A stretch of DNA of 64,000 bases from Rhabdophis nuchalis (taxonomy: Eukaryota; Chordata; Lepidosauria; Squamata; Natricidae), in contig CM077645.1 of the NCBI GenBank assembly GCA_039707465.1, positions 62,095,850 to 62,159,849 on the forward strand. Direction: 5' to 3'. Both the position numbers and the translations under genes were made by a program. The notes below the pieces were generated by a model, which did no database searches, was not told the origin of the DNA, and was given only the letters and a program-made list of their open reading frames with translations. Shown here in pieces: positions 44,123 through 56,190 of this stretch; the first letter of the stretch is position 1; each line of letters starts with the position of its first letter.

Positions 44123-44280
44123 AGACAATTGAAGATATCCAAAGAACCAACTCTTCCTTTCGTTTTGTATAGCACCGGGTGGATTATTGATTATTGTTAA
44201 AAAAAAAAAAAAGTAAATTTTATGTGTAGATGTATAATTTGTTGAAAATTATAATAAAAATAATAATTTAAAAAAAAAAA

Positions 44281-44530
44281 GTAGTTAGGTAGGTAGAGGG
44301 ATAGAGAGGGAGAGAAAGAGAGAGAAATATAGTAGGTATGTAGTGTGGGGGGGAGAGAGTAGGTAGTTAGGTAGATAGAGGGGGGAGATAGAGAAATACA
44401 GTAGGTAGGTAGGAAGAGAGAGAGTGTAGATAGGTAGGTAGAGGGATAGAGAGAGAGAAATAGAGAGAGAGAGAGAAATACAGTAGATAGGTAGGGAGAG
44501 AGAGAGTGGGTAGGTAGGTAGGTAGGTAGA
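44281..44530. repeat. (GTAG)n/(GA)n compound microsatellite in the TIR transposon
   Basis: GTAG and GA-rich runs mirror the CTAC/CT tract at 28965-29240 in the sister copy. The L1 target duplication lies at its left edge. Confidence 0.9.
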
Positions 44531-45000
44531 TGTTTCCAGGTGTATTTACCTATGTGCTGGAGAAGGAAATCATTGACCACCTTTGGAACAAATCTTTGTT
44601 TCTGCAGGGACAGTACTTGACCAACGTAATTCTCATCAATCACTCTAACTAAACAGCTTTCCAAAAGGGGAAAAAAAACCTTTTTGCACTTTGCAAACCT
44701 CCCCCAAGCGGCCCGTTTTTCACCAAAATGGACCACTTTTTTTTCAAATAAAAGGCATGAATAGCCTTGAGGGGGCTTGCAGAGTGCTCCTGAGGGGGAG
44801 GTCAAAAATGAGCAAAAACCCAGCACATTTATCGCAAAAACGGGCCGTTTTTTGGTCAAAAAAATTGGATGCATAGCCTTATGGAGGCTTATAGAGTGCT
44901 GCTGGGGGCTGGGGAGGGGCACAAATATCCTGTTATTTTGCTCATTTCTGCCCTCCCCAGCCCCCAAGAGCTCCCTGGAAGCCTCTATAAGGATATGCGC

Positions 45001-45176
45001 CAGTGGTGGGTTTCAAATTTTTTAGAACCTACTCTGTAGGTTTGGCCTATTTGGTGGGCATGGCTTGGCAGTCATGTGACAGGGTGGGAGTGGCCACCTT
45101 TTAAAATGTGGTGAAACTCATTTAACAATGCTCTTGCTTAGCAACCAAAATTTTGGACTCAATTGTGATGATAAAT

Positions 45177-45236
<60 letters not shown>

Positions 45237-45405
45237 TCCTTCCTTCCTTCCTTTCCTTTCCTTTCCTTTCCTTCCTGTTGGGTCACTGGCAGCAGCGGGC
45301 CAGATTTACTTCCAGGTACGCCAGTGGAACCCCCTCTCACCGGTTCTCTAAATTTCACCAACCGGCTCTTGCGAGTAGGTGCGAGCCTGCAGAAACCCAC
45401 CACTG
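45001..45405. mobile_element. hAT MITE, family D, with (TTTC)n
   Basis: Ends cagtggtgggtttc and gaaacccaccactg are perfect inverted repeats. The 8-bp duplication atatgcgc at 44993-45000 and 45406-45413 is perfect. A pure TTTC array (about 45178-45238) followed by TTCC units sits inside. It is very close in sequence to the 19292-19712 copy. Confidence 0.95.
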
Positions 45406-45544
45406 ATATGCGCATGGCCATTTAGGTGAAGTGGCGGGGTTTGAGGAGGCATAAAATGCTGTATTCGATGTATAAGACGCACCCAGATTTTCAACCTCTT
45501 TTTAGAGGTATAAAGGTGCGTCTTATACTCCGAAAAATACGATA

Positions 45545-48083
45545 GGTAAAAAAAGCAGTAAGAACTATTAAACAGGTTATAAAATTAGACATAATTATTT
45601 ATTTCTAATTGAATACACCCCATAAGTGGCTGTAGTTACTGTTCAATACAATCCTGACACTCTCTATAGAGATTAATACAGTAATCGTGACAATTACATA
45701 AAGTGAAGCAGAGGAGTGATATGGAAACGAATACTTGATTATGAATGTGAACTTTTTGGAACTCAAACTGTTTTTAAAATAAGAACAAGAACAAGAGCAA
45801 AAGAATAATAAAATAAGAAATTGATAATAAAACAAAATAAAGCATAACTCTGAAAAATATAGCAGTTTATAATCTAATCTGCAACTGAGTGTATGACAAT
45901 AAATGCTTCATTGGAACTAGAAGTAAACAATTTAATATACTGGTTAGAAGAAAACACAGTTCCATAACATAGAAAAAAATTGTATCATTGCCCAAAACAA
46001 TTTTAATAGGTAAGAGGCATACTGCATACACACCAATACATTACATGAGTCTCCAAGTTAGTGAGTGTGAGCTACATGTGTTGGCCTGAAAGATAATTTC
46101 TGGATTAGAAACTTATTTTTCATATAGTAGCTAAGCAATCTTGAGATAATCCTCATATCTGGTAGCATTTGTTGTCTTTAGGTCAGAATGGAACAAAATT
46201 GGACAATACTACCTTAGCATTACAAGAATTATGCATAAAGTACAGATTCACTTAAGGTTGAAATAGTTTTCCCTAAAAACTATTATGTGAAAACTTCCAT
46301 AATAGGCATAGAGACCAACAATTATGAATGATAACTGCGATACATGTAAGATTTATTAATTTAGAATGCAAGAGAAATAAATGAAAAGGGATGGACATTA
46401 GCATATGAAATGAAAGGAAAAAACCATCTATGTTGTGTCTCTGGGAAGCTAAGAGAAAGGAAAATGATATAGCAATTGAAACACAGACGCCATAATTTTG
46501 AGTGGTGTTAATGAATGCATGCAGAGAGTAAATGTAGATGTAATTATGAATGGAAGGACTAACATACATGGAACAGTGTGATTTAAAATATTGTGAGTGT
46601 TAGCGATGCTAGATACTGAAGAGAGTAATAATTGAAAGTTATATTCTAGCAAAAGTGATAATAGGGGATCAGATATGAGTCTGGGGGGGAAATGTGCAAC
46701 ATTGTGAACAAATGCATCCATAGGAAAAAGAAAATTAATCTCTTGGATAAGATGAATGAATAGGTGAGGGCAAGACCTTAAAATAAAAATAACTGACTGG
46801 TCTTTTTGGACTAAAAGAATCAGTAAATGTTGCAGCTAGTATTGGTAGTGACAAGTTCAGAACCTGGAGAAAAAAAGAAACAGAAAAGTAAAGGATAGTA
46901 AAGGATACTGCGGGAGTTCTGTATTAGATATTTTCCAAAGTAGATTATTTTACTAACAGAATTAATTGCAAAGACATGTAATAATAGAAGTTCCAAAAAG
47001 TTACTTAGAAATAATTGAAAAGAATATGTAGAACTATGCTAATAAGTATGAAATGAATCCATAGCATAAGGATGAAATGAAAGGAGCGGTGAATAAGCAA
47101 AACTGGATATAAAAGAATGATTTATGTTCTCTGCATATTCCATAGAATTCTGTGTATTTTTATACAGAAAAATGAGAACGAGGGGGAGATACTGTGTACA
47201 GTAAGAAAATTGTCAAGAAAGCAAGAATCAGATACCATCAAACCTGTCATTCAGAGGGAAAAGGTCTAAACAAGCAGAATCTAGATAGAAGAATTGTCAA
47301 ACTCTTTTAATGATAAAATGATTAGTTCTATCCTGAATTCTTGTTAAAGCAGCATTGTCACTTGCACTTACTGATTGCTCTTTGAGTCGAGGCCTTCTTG
47401 ATAGCTTTCATTCAGTTAGATAATGCACCAGAGATTTAGAACTAATTCTGAGAGTGATGAAGATACGTCATCTTTCTGACATGTGTTCATAACGAATAAT
47501 CTTTTACTTATCTCTACACATACAATAGACAGCTTGAGATATCTCCATATCATTTGATTCTTTTTTTCTGGTCTATGCTGCAAAATATTGTATTCATGAT
47601 AGGAAGCACTCACTTCCATAGGCAGTTCTGTTGGTCTCACAAAAGATATGGCTGTATAAGTGTGCAAAAAAGAACATCTGTGAGAGAGAGTGCCTATGGA
47701 GGGAGAGTTGACATGATGGACTACAGCGAACTGGCAGTTTCCCAGGAAGGATGGAGCACATTCCGGAAAGAAGGGCCAAACAAGAAGCAACACAGCCTGG
47801 AGCTGCATAGGAAACAGAAGAAAAAGAGAATAAGGACAGTTACTTTCTAGAGTCTTCTAGGGTATCCATGGGCTGGGAGTAGATAAGGATTTAGTCTGGC
47901 AAGATTATTTCTGCTATGTGTGAGCAAATAAAGAACTGTCTGAATTGTTCCACATTCTTGGATTTTTCATCAGATATCACAATGTTTGATTTGGTATAAA
48001 TATGCTGTAAACATATATTTAAAAAAGACAATGAAAAGGATTGTTAGTTGTATATACATAGTGCTTGTCATATTTTGGTTAAA
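45545..48083. other. Unassigned AT-rich sequence
   Basis: No gene, RNA or repeat family was recognised in this 2.5-kb stretch. The frames at 47416-47850 overlap on opposite strands and have no motif. Confidence 0.5.
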
Positions 48084-48323
48084 ATAGCAATAGCACTTAC
48101 ACTTATATACTGCTTCATAGTGCTTTTACAGCCTTCTCTAAGTGGTTTACAGAGTCAGCATATTGCCCCCCAACAATGTAGGTCCTCATTTTATCAACCT
48201 TGGAAGGATGGAAGGCTGAGTCAACCTTCAGCTGCGTGAGATTTGAACTGCCAAATTGCAGTCAGCCGGCAGTCAGCAGAAGAAGCCTGCACCTCTGCAT
48301 TCAAACCCCTGCCCCACCTCAGC
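48084..48323 (-). mobile_element. tRNA-derived squamate SINE
   Basis: In minus orientation the element starts 'gctgaggtggggcagg' (box A region, about 48300-48322) and has 'ggcagttcaaatctcac' (box B, about 48237-48253). Its unrelated body, 'ccttccatccttccaaggtt' and 'aaccacttagagaaggctgt', ends in 'gtgctattgctat'. The head would supply an internal RNA polymerase III promoter. This pattern is widespread in snake DNA. No functional tRNA is implied. Confidence 0.75.
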
Positions 48324-50885
48324 AGTCATAATTAACTGGAAACAGCTAGACTGTCCCTGACATTAACAAAACATTTATAGTTTTTAGCATTTGTACACAT
48401 TTCAATAGTAAATACACAGAAACTGACATCCATTCTGGCATATTAACTAAGGAAAACCAAATATATTATCAATAAACACACCAAAAGGAACAGTGTTTTG
48501 ACAATAGAGCTATTTTTTCAGTAAAGTATTTTTATGCCGATATATACAGTAAGTGAGTTTTTTATGTGACCATTATTTGTTCACAATTATCAGAATTCAG
48601 AGAAGCCTAGTCTTAGAAACTATTTATAACACATTGCTAAAAGTTATTTCAATGCAAGTAGGTGCTGTTTATAAGACCTAAGTGTTGTTTCTCTCTGTTG
48701 AATGCTGATGGGCTTCCCATCACAATTTTTTGTTCCCAAATCATTTTATTGAGAAAGTAATGTTGCCTCAAATACAAATCTTTTTATGCTGGTGCCTGGA
48801 ACAATGGTAACAAAAGGAGGCTACTCTCTGGTTTGCAATTTAACTCAAATAAAGATGTTGGACAGTTGCTTGTGCCAAATCATGACCCTGGTATACATAT
48901 ATTAAAAAATATTGGAACATTTAACTTCATAAAATCATCAAATAAACTAAAATATATTTTAGAAATAAAATGTGATTTATAATAGACTGTTGATGGAAAT
49001 TACAGGAAATAAAACACAGCTATATGCTCTTTGTCTGGATACCAGTGGGAATGAATATTTATTTTTTAACAGAGCAAGAATAAAATGATAATTTTATGGA
49101 TTCATCATCTTCTATCAAGGTAAAATGAAAATAATGTCTCCATTATTATAAATCACCAACATGCACTGATATGCAAAGCACTCCGACGTGATCTTAGCAT
49201 TTCTTTTTTCATTTTAATGTCTAAGAAATTGCTTTGAGAAAAAGTTGTAGTTCTATTCTTTATGAAATGGAAATCTGTATTAAGTAACATCAGTGTGCTT
49301 TAAGCAATCTGCCATGACTAAATTTTTGACTGCCAAAGGAGTTTGCAGTTGAATTTATTACTAAATGCAGGTCATTTACGGTGGTGTCTATGTTGTTGTG
49401 AACACTGTGCATCACTGGGCCAAAAATGGATGGATGGTAAACTGAGCAGAATTGAATTGTGTGATCAAGAATGAAGTGGATGGCTTATGGTAGCAATAAT
49501 AAATTTCACATGAGAAAACTTGATGAAGAGATTAACAATGAGCAGATCATTTGAAGGGATTTGCGCGCTGGGTTTCATCCCTGTTCTTCAATATTGGAAG
49601 ATTTGTGTAAGTTGAGTTTTTTGCATGCTGATGACAGAAATGAAAGTTTCAAGAATGGAAATTTGGTATGAATGAAGAATGACAATGAGGAATTTCTTCA
49701 CAGTATCATAACAGTCAATGCATCATCTTCATGACCCAGACATAATACACCTGTCTATGAAATATCACTACAAAGCGTGTGTGTGCGTGTGTGTGTGTGT
49801 GTGTGTAATTCAAATCCAGGCTTTACCAGAAAAAAATCATGGTTACAGTTTTTGAGAATGCAGATGGTGTTATTCATATGGATTTATCTGAACCTTGCAT
49901 TCATTTCACTCAAAACTACTAGATTGCAACTCTCCAAACTTTCCAACTCTCAATACTCAAAATGTTTTTAGAGAGGAAATTGAGCATATTTGGCTTTTCC
50001 TCATAATGTTTTATACTCTATGGAATATGAGAGTATTAAGATGGATTCTCAGATAGTGAACTTTTGATATTAAATGACATAAGATTTATTTTGAACATTA
50101 ACTCATATTTAAATTTTCAAATCGTCAGTTACCAGACCCAGAATATTCATATTTTATATATTGAATATATTGATTATTATGTTCTCTGTGGTAACTCTCT
50201 TTTTGGTCAAGAATAAAGATTTAAAAATGAAGCCAAGTTGCTCGGTAACATTTAGTTTTCATGTGCAAAAATTCTGGCCACTTCCATTGCCTGGGATGCA
50301 CAAAATAGTTTCTTTCAGATTGCCATGTCATCTTTTTTTTAAATTAAGGATACATCTTTGTTTTCAGCATGAGACTTTATCATTGGTTCTTGAACATACT
50401 TTTCTGTAGCAGCCTGTCAGTAGAGACTTATGAATCCCTCTTTAGTGATTTATCAGCAGCAGCACTGTGCTTTATAACGTGATATTCAGTGCCTTATTCA
50501 AATGTTTCCTTTTTTTATTATTTTATAAGCACTGTTTTTCAACAGAACTTCAGCTGCCAGAAAGGCTGAAATGAAATTATAATTAAATATGGCATTGAGG
50601 AGTTAGAGCTATAAAGAAGACATACTTTAAGGCACAACAATAACTACAGTAAAAATGTTCAAAAGCATTTACTGTTGGTAAGAACATAGTGCTGTATAAT
50701 TGTGAAAATAATAAAGAAAGGAAAAATGTAGTTTGATAGTGCAGAATAAAAAAGGTAGTACCATGTCAAAAACAATGCAGTAGATTTTTTCCCTTTAATA
50801 AAAGCAGTGCCATTCGAAACACTCTATACTAATTTCTATTAAATGAAATTAACAGACATAGTCTCCCAAAACTCGTCTATATTTT
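48324..50885. other. Unassigned AT-rich sequence with a GT microsatellite
   Basis: A GT run lies at about 49776-49807. No gene or repeat family was recognised in the rest. Confidence 0.5.
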
Positions 50886-51305
50886 AACAGAATAACAGAG
50901 TTGGAAGGAACCTTGTAGGTCTTATAGTCCAATCCCTTGCACAAGCAGGAGACCTCTGCTATACCATTCTGGACAAATGATTGCCCAATCTCTTCTTTAA
51001 AATGCACATAACTATCACTGGTTATTAATTCTCACTGTCAGCAAATTTCTTCTTAGGATGTTTCTCTCCTTTATTAATTTCAATCTGCTTCTTGTCTGGC
51101 CTTCTGCTGGTTTAGAAAATATGTTGCCCTTCTCTTCTTTGTGGCAGCCCATCAAATATATTATCCCTAGTCCCTTTTTTTCACTAGGCTAGACATACCT
51201 AATTCCTGCAACCGTTCTTTATCTTTTAGCTTCCAGCCCTCTAATCATCTTCGTTGCTCTTCTCTGCATTCTTATTAGAGTCTGTGCATTTTCTAGACAA
51301 AATCT
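50886..51305 (-). mobile_element. CR1 LINE, 3' region
   Basis: Plus-strand 'cagagttggaaggaaccttg', 'ccaatcccttgcacaagcag', 'ggcccttctgctggt'-like and 'tcatcttcgttgctcttctc' are reversed CR1 3' words. It is longer than the CR1 tails at 9455 and 59695, but no open frame remains. Confidence 0.8.
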
Positions 51306-51768
51306 AGATTCAACATCTCAGGTTCTCCTCATCCAAATTGTCCTTATCTGGATACAAAAAATATATCATATACAGACTGGTAACCTTTCAAAAACATTTT
51401 TTCCCAAAGAAAGTCAGATGCACGCATTTTGTGATTATGCAATTGCAATACAAAGAAAAAAGAAAGACAATTGTGAAAGAAGCTTGTCTTACTTGATTAT
51501 TGATAAATTCTGCAATTTGGTACTGAGAATCCTGTCATACTCTGAATTTTATCCTTAAAATATAATCCTTAGAATGTATTGTTATTCCTGGGCAGATAGC
51601 CTGATTATAATTTCATTTCTGATTAGATTTGTTTATGCTATATTACTGTGTTGAATTAAAGTTAAATGAACAATTTGAAAATGGCAAATGCATGCAAAGA
51701 GATATTCAAAACCAATGAAACATTCAGAAAGCTGATTCAGAATGGCATGTTATTATTGTTACAAACAG
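51306..51768. other. Unassigned sequence
   Basis: Nothing recognised. Confidence 0.5.
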
Positions 51769-51848
51769 CAGTGTTCCTTAACCTTGGTTTGTTTAAGATA
51801 TGTGGGCGTCAACTCCCAGAATTCCCCAGGCAGGATTTAGAAACACTG
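51769..51848. mobile_element. hAT MITE, family G, short
   Basis: Ends cagtgttccttaaccttgg and gatttagaaacactg are inverted, around a core 'gtcaactcccagaattcccc'. No clear target duplication. Confidence 0.6.
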
Positions 51849-52499
51849 GGAACTGGATAGAGACCAAAATGGACAGATGTTTAAAACTGACAAAATGCTT
51901 TTCATACTTTGCAAAGTTTTTAGACGATAAAATCACTATCCTCTATATTTTTGAGAAAAGATAAGCAGAAACAATCACATTGTGACTGCATGTTGAAGTA
52001 TTTAAAGTATTCTAGAGAAATACAAGTCCGCTGTAATCCATATCCTTAGTTTGTATATGAAATCATACACCATAACTTGAAGATGTGTTGGATGGTTCTA
52101 TTTCCATGGCTACATGTCTGATGAGATCCAGATGAATAAATTATCTTACCAAAGGTCAGTTGTATAACAGTGTAGATTCTTAATACTGCATCTGTACTCA
52201 GTTAGAGAGAAAGAGGGAGCTATTTTGACTGTATCTCATGATAAACAACGTTTTTTATTAATCAAGTCATTTTACCATCTGCAGCTACTGTGGAGCAAAA
52301 TATTGCCTACAAGTAACTTTTTTGTATGTTTCAAATGCAGTAATCTGTCTACTTCCTTTAAATGCATGGTACTAAAATAAAATTAAAAAATGAAACTACT
52401 GTGCTGTTATAATTATTTTTACTTTGTTATTTCTTTGTTACACATGCTAGTTTGTTCTTCCTCTAATAATCTACAAACAGCAGCATATTAACCTCCCTC
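51849..52499. other. Unassigned sequence
   Basis: Nothing recognised. Confidence 0.5.
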
Positions 52500-52630
52500 T
52501 AGATATCTGATCTTCACAAGAACCTTGTGAATGGTAGACAGATAATGATCAGTTCAAGGTCGCCCAGCTAGTTTCATGGCTGAGTGAGAATTTTACACTG
52601 GGGATTGCCTACTCAGAATCCAGTATGCTG
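52500..52630 (-). mobile_element. MIR/CORE-SINE-like remnant
   Basis: Plus-strand 'tcttcacaagaaccttgtga', 'aaggtcgcccagctagtttc' and 'gagaattttacactgggga' follow the reversed order of the MIR/CORE-SINE body. The tRNA-like head is eroded. An old insertion. Confidence 0.55.
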
Positions 52631-55448
52631 TGAGGAATTTATACCATGTATTACTATAATCCTTGAGAATGAACTGGGAAGCTAGATAGTCAGAGGGTAA
52701 GTAATACTGAAAAGCAATCTATTTTTTTTTTCTAGTAGTTATTTTACAGGTTGTATTATCAGCTTATATATTTCCTGAGTGTTAGACATAACTCCAGCAA
52801 CAGCAAGATAACTACCTACTTATAAATAGGCCAGGAGCAGCATCTGAAGGAAATACACACCAACATTATTTATTTCCTGTTTACCAAATTTATAGCCTCT
52901 ATTTCTTTTAAAGATGTCTCTAAAAATAGCTAATAAGAAAACAAGTTCTTATGATTTTTTATTTCAAAATCAATATCCTCTGCTGTATACAAAAGATAAA
53001 AGGGAACAATGATTAACTTTTTATTTACTTACAGAGAGACATGTGGTCTGTTCCAATGAAAATTGCCTGACACCATCAGAGATAAAAGTATCCAATAAAG
53101 GAAATACCTTTCTATGTAATAAACAATGATAATCCAATTGTATCAAGGCCTTTGCTTCTGGATAAGATTAAGTTCTTCTTCCACACACAGACTTTAGGTT
53201 TAGCCACTCAATGTGCGCATGGGAAAGTGATGATAGAAGAATCCTCCATTCATCTCAATGATTGTTTTATTGCCCCAAATTACTGTTCAACCCCTCCACC
53301 TGCCCACAATTTAAAGGTTTACATTTTTTTAAATTAACATTTCATAATGTTCTGTGCTATTTTACAGTGACATACATGCAGTTCTGATAACAAACTATTT
53401 ATGATAGTATGAAAAAAAAAAAAGCCAGAAGTAAAATATAAAGTTCTGGAGGTCTAAGAACAATCCATTTCCTTTTGAAAGTTCCTGGTAATCCAACAAA
53501 GAATACATTAACAGAATCTTGCAAATCCTAAAGTGTATTTGTCTGTTGTCTTCTCTACAGTCGAAGAAAGTAGAAAAAAATTCTCCTGAATTTTTTGCTC
53601 TATTCTCTATCCAGCTATGCTAGACTTTTCCAACTAGACTTTCCCTTATCTGATCAACACTTGGGTAGGATTTATTTGCCCTGTCTTCCAAGATTTTCCC
53701 CACATATCATTACAATACTATATTAAACAAAATCAAAGTGGGGGTCATTTTTTCCTTTCACGATTCCTTTTATATCTGACTCTTTCTTGCCCAGATATGA
53801 CTAACTCATATCTTCCTCTATGTCAGCTCTAAATTCCTTTACAATTATAAACCAAAAATAATGAAAGATTGGTAGTATTTTCATTCTAAGTGCACAGGAT
53901 ACATTTAGTCAACTTTAGAACTTAACTAAAGATAACGCTAAGTGGCCTTAGGTGTAGAAAGATTATAGACATTTGTTTATTTACAAAAGGGCCAAACAAA
54001 GCCTTTTGTTCTACTGTCCTTCCTGATGCATTGTTAGCCTTAGCCAGCAAAATATTCTGTTATTCCCAGGAACCTTTCACCAGCCAAGACTGACAGACGC
54101 CAGATAATAAGTGATTACACACAACATATAGTCTTTGTATTAGCCAATACAGAAACTGAAGCCAATTATAAAACCTAAAAACACAACATCTTTAAAGTAG
54201 CAGCTATGAGATGACAAGTTAAATCTGTGGACATTTCTGTAGAAGAGAGAATAATCTTATTCATGACATTATTCATTAAATTGTTATAAAATGTATTACA
54301 ATGAAAAATCTAGTTCCTTGGTTATTGTTACCACTTGTATATCAAAAAGGCTAATTTATACAATCAATGTTCTTGCTTCTATACCTGACCCAATGAATAG
54401 AAAATAATCATATCAAAAACCAATGACTCTTCACTAATAACTCCTCATGTTGTTATAAACCCCTTTCTCAATTCCAATTTGTGCAAAATTAAATTAGGAA
54501 TGGGGAGGCAAATTATTTTCCATGCTGTAAGAAGTATGCATTTAACATTGGGTGGCTCACAAACAATAGTAAATGTAACAAAACTAATAGCAATTCATAC
54601 ACTTACATCTGGAATCCAAATTAAAAGCCTGTTTCCTCCAATAGTTTACTAAAGATGAGTAACAGAACTGTTCAGCTGAAGCGCTGAAAAAAGTTGTCCA
54701 GAGAGCCATTTTTTTTCTATGAATACTTACCCACTATCTGGTAGGAAATCAGAAATGAAGAAAATACTCTCTTGTTTTAGAATAAAAGCTTTATATGCAA
54801 ATGTCAGCAGTCATTTAAAATGTAATAAGACAATAAACCTTTCAGAAAATTTCTATGGAACAAGAGACACATGGTTTACTCTACTTTACCATTATTTTAT
54901 ACCTACTGATTAAGAACTATGAAATACAGTAATTAGTACATGAATCTGCAAGAATGTATTTTGCTTTATTAAATAGAAAAAGAGGAGCTACTACAAAGCC
55001 TTTCTTTTCTGCTAGAAACCTCTTTCTTTAAAGCAGTCTGTCTATGCTATTCTACTAGCTTTTTAAAATATTATCTTTCATTTCCCCTTTATTTCATGTT
55101 CAAATTAGTTCCTCTTTGAGAAATCAATTAATATGTTAAAAAGAGAAAGCACTCCCACGCACTCCTTGTTGGCACTATGATGAGACTCTATTCAGAAGAA
55201 GACCAGGAATAAAACAGAAGGGGATATTGGCAGCCAGGAAATTAGCTAAATTAGAATTGTTCAATGAATATGTCTGTGAACTCTCTGATCACACAGATTT
55301 CATGGATATTTGTGGGTGCCAAATAATTCCCAAGTTAATGCAATGAATGGGAGACACAGAACAAAATAATCTGTATACTGTAACATGCCCATGAAGTCTA
55401 CTCATGAAGCAGAAAAATAACCAACAGTGAAGTAGCAAGTTAATCTTT
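52631..55448. other. Unassigned AT-rich sequence
   Basis: No gene or repeat family recognised in 2.8 kb. A fragment like 'ttatttcctgtttaccaaat' near 52870 may be a LINE tail remnant. Confidence 0.5.
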
Positions 55449-55450
55449 TA

Positions 55451-55680
55451 CAGGTACTCCTCAACTAATGACCACAGCTGGATTAGAATTTATCTCACTA
55501 AGTAATGCAGTTGTTAAGTGTGATACACCCAATTTTATGACCTTTTTTGTTGAGGTCATTAAGCAAATGTTGAGGTTGTTAATACATATGGCTTTCCCCC
55601 TTTGACTTGGAGGAAGCTGTCTGAGAAGATGGCCAGTGGTGATCACATGACCCGGGGACACTGACACAATTGTAAATATC
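55451..55680 (+). mobile_element. TA-flanked DNA element, left part (mariner-like)
   Basis: It starts after TA with 'caggtactcctcaactaatg' and shares the 'gttgttaagtgtga' and 'gtgatcacatgacccgggga' words with the copy at 1127-1391. The right terminal repeat is missing. Confidence 0.6.
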
Positions 55681-55689
55681 TGTCACTTG

Positions 55690-56190
55690 TTAGGCATGCA
55701 AAAATAGTATTATCAGTGCAGCATGTTACTGATGTTTATTTGTTCAGTTTTAGATCATGTTTATGCTTTTTCAAACCAGTCTTTCTCAATATATATTCAG
55801 CACATAGAATAAATAAATGGGGGTATACAGCTTTGTCTGATTCCATTACTGACTTAATGCCAGTCTATCTAGATGTTCTATTTGGACTGTGGCTTCCTAT
55901 CCTTATATCCAAGTAGATGTTGCATGATAGAGCATAGTTGACACAATTGAATGCCTTTCCGTAATCAATGGAACACATGCTAACTTTGTTGGCTTTCTCA
56001 GTTATCCACCATGCATCATCAATAATGTTTAGTGTTCCTCAATCTGTTCTAAAATCAGCTTCAGCATCTGGCAATGTAGGGCTTTAATCTGTCTTAGATG
56101 TTCCTGAGCATTAGGCATGATAGTTTGCATGTTCTGTTCTGTCTGCTTTCTTTGATGTTGATGTGTAGATCGCTTCTTCCAATTTATGAG
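55690..56190 (-). mobile_element. RTE/BovB-type reverse transcriptase fragment
   Basis: Minus-strand translation in shifting frames gives AWWITEKANK, the motif A equivalent CSIDYGKAFNCVN near 56000 (family word CFIDYAKAFDCVD), the RQGC equivalent IRQSCIPPFIYS near 55840, and CAEYILRKTGLKK near 55790. The order and spacing match the RT domain of BovB/RTE proteins. The catalytic Asp is kept in motif A, but stops and a frameshift kill the gene. Confidence 0.7.

Larger units (their letters stand above)
36354..44280 (+). mobile_element. L1 LINE, 5'-truncated, split by an L2
   Basis: The L1 starts inside ORF1 right after 'aaaaaaagtagttag' (36339-36353). It ends in an A-rich tail before gtagttag at 44281-44288, giving a target duplication of at least 8 bp. 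Contents are the ORF1 remainder, an intergenic spacer (40113-40339), ORF2, and a short 3' UTR with aataaa-type signals and two A-runs (about 44201-44213 and 44270-44280). An L2 inserted at 36770-39813 interrupts ORF1. Confidence 0.9.
36270..45542. mobile_element. TA-flanked TIR transposon, copy 2, with nested L1, L2 and hAT insertions
   Basis: Left end 'ccgtatttttcggagtataa' (36270) and right end 'ttatactccgaaaaatacga' (to 45542) are inverted, with TA on both sides (36268-36269, 45543-45544). Subterminal words 'tataagacgcacccag' recur at both ends. Orientation is opposite to the copy at 28517. Of 9.27 kb only about 0.95 kb is the transposon: 36270-36353, 44281-45000 and 45406-45542. The rest is later insertions. 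No transposase is encoded. Confidence 0.85.

Noticed and set aside
44197..44967. 256-codon minus-strand frame rich in Leu/Ser/Tyr/Pro
   Set aside because: Made by the GTAG/GA microsatellite of the TIR transposon. Not a protein gene.
45122..45425. Phe/Leu/Ser-rich and Lys/Glu-rich frames
   Set aside because: Translations of the TTTC array inside a hAT MITE.
47416..47850. Pair of opposite-strand frames of 130 and 98 codons
   Set aside because: No recognisable motif or splice context, and each could be the shadow of the other. Not called as a gene.
48084..48323. tRNA gene
   Set aside because: Box A and B-like words occur, but there is no foldable cloverleaf and a long unrelated body follows, so it is a SINE.
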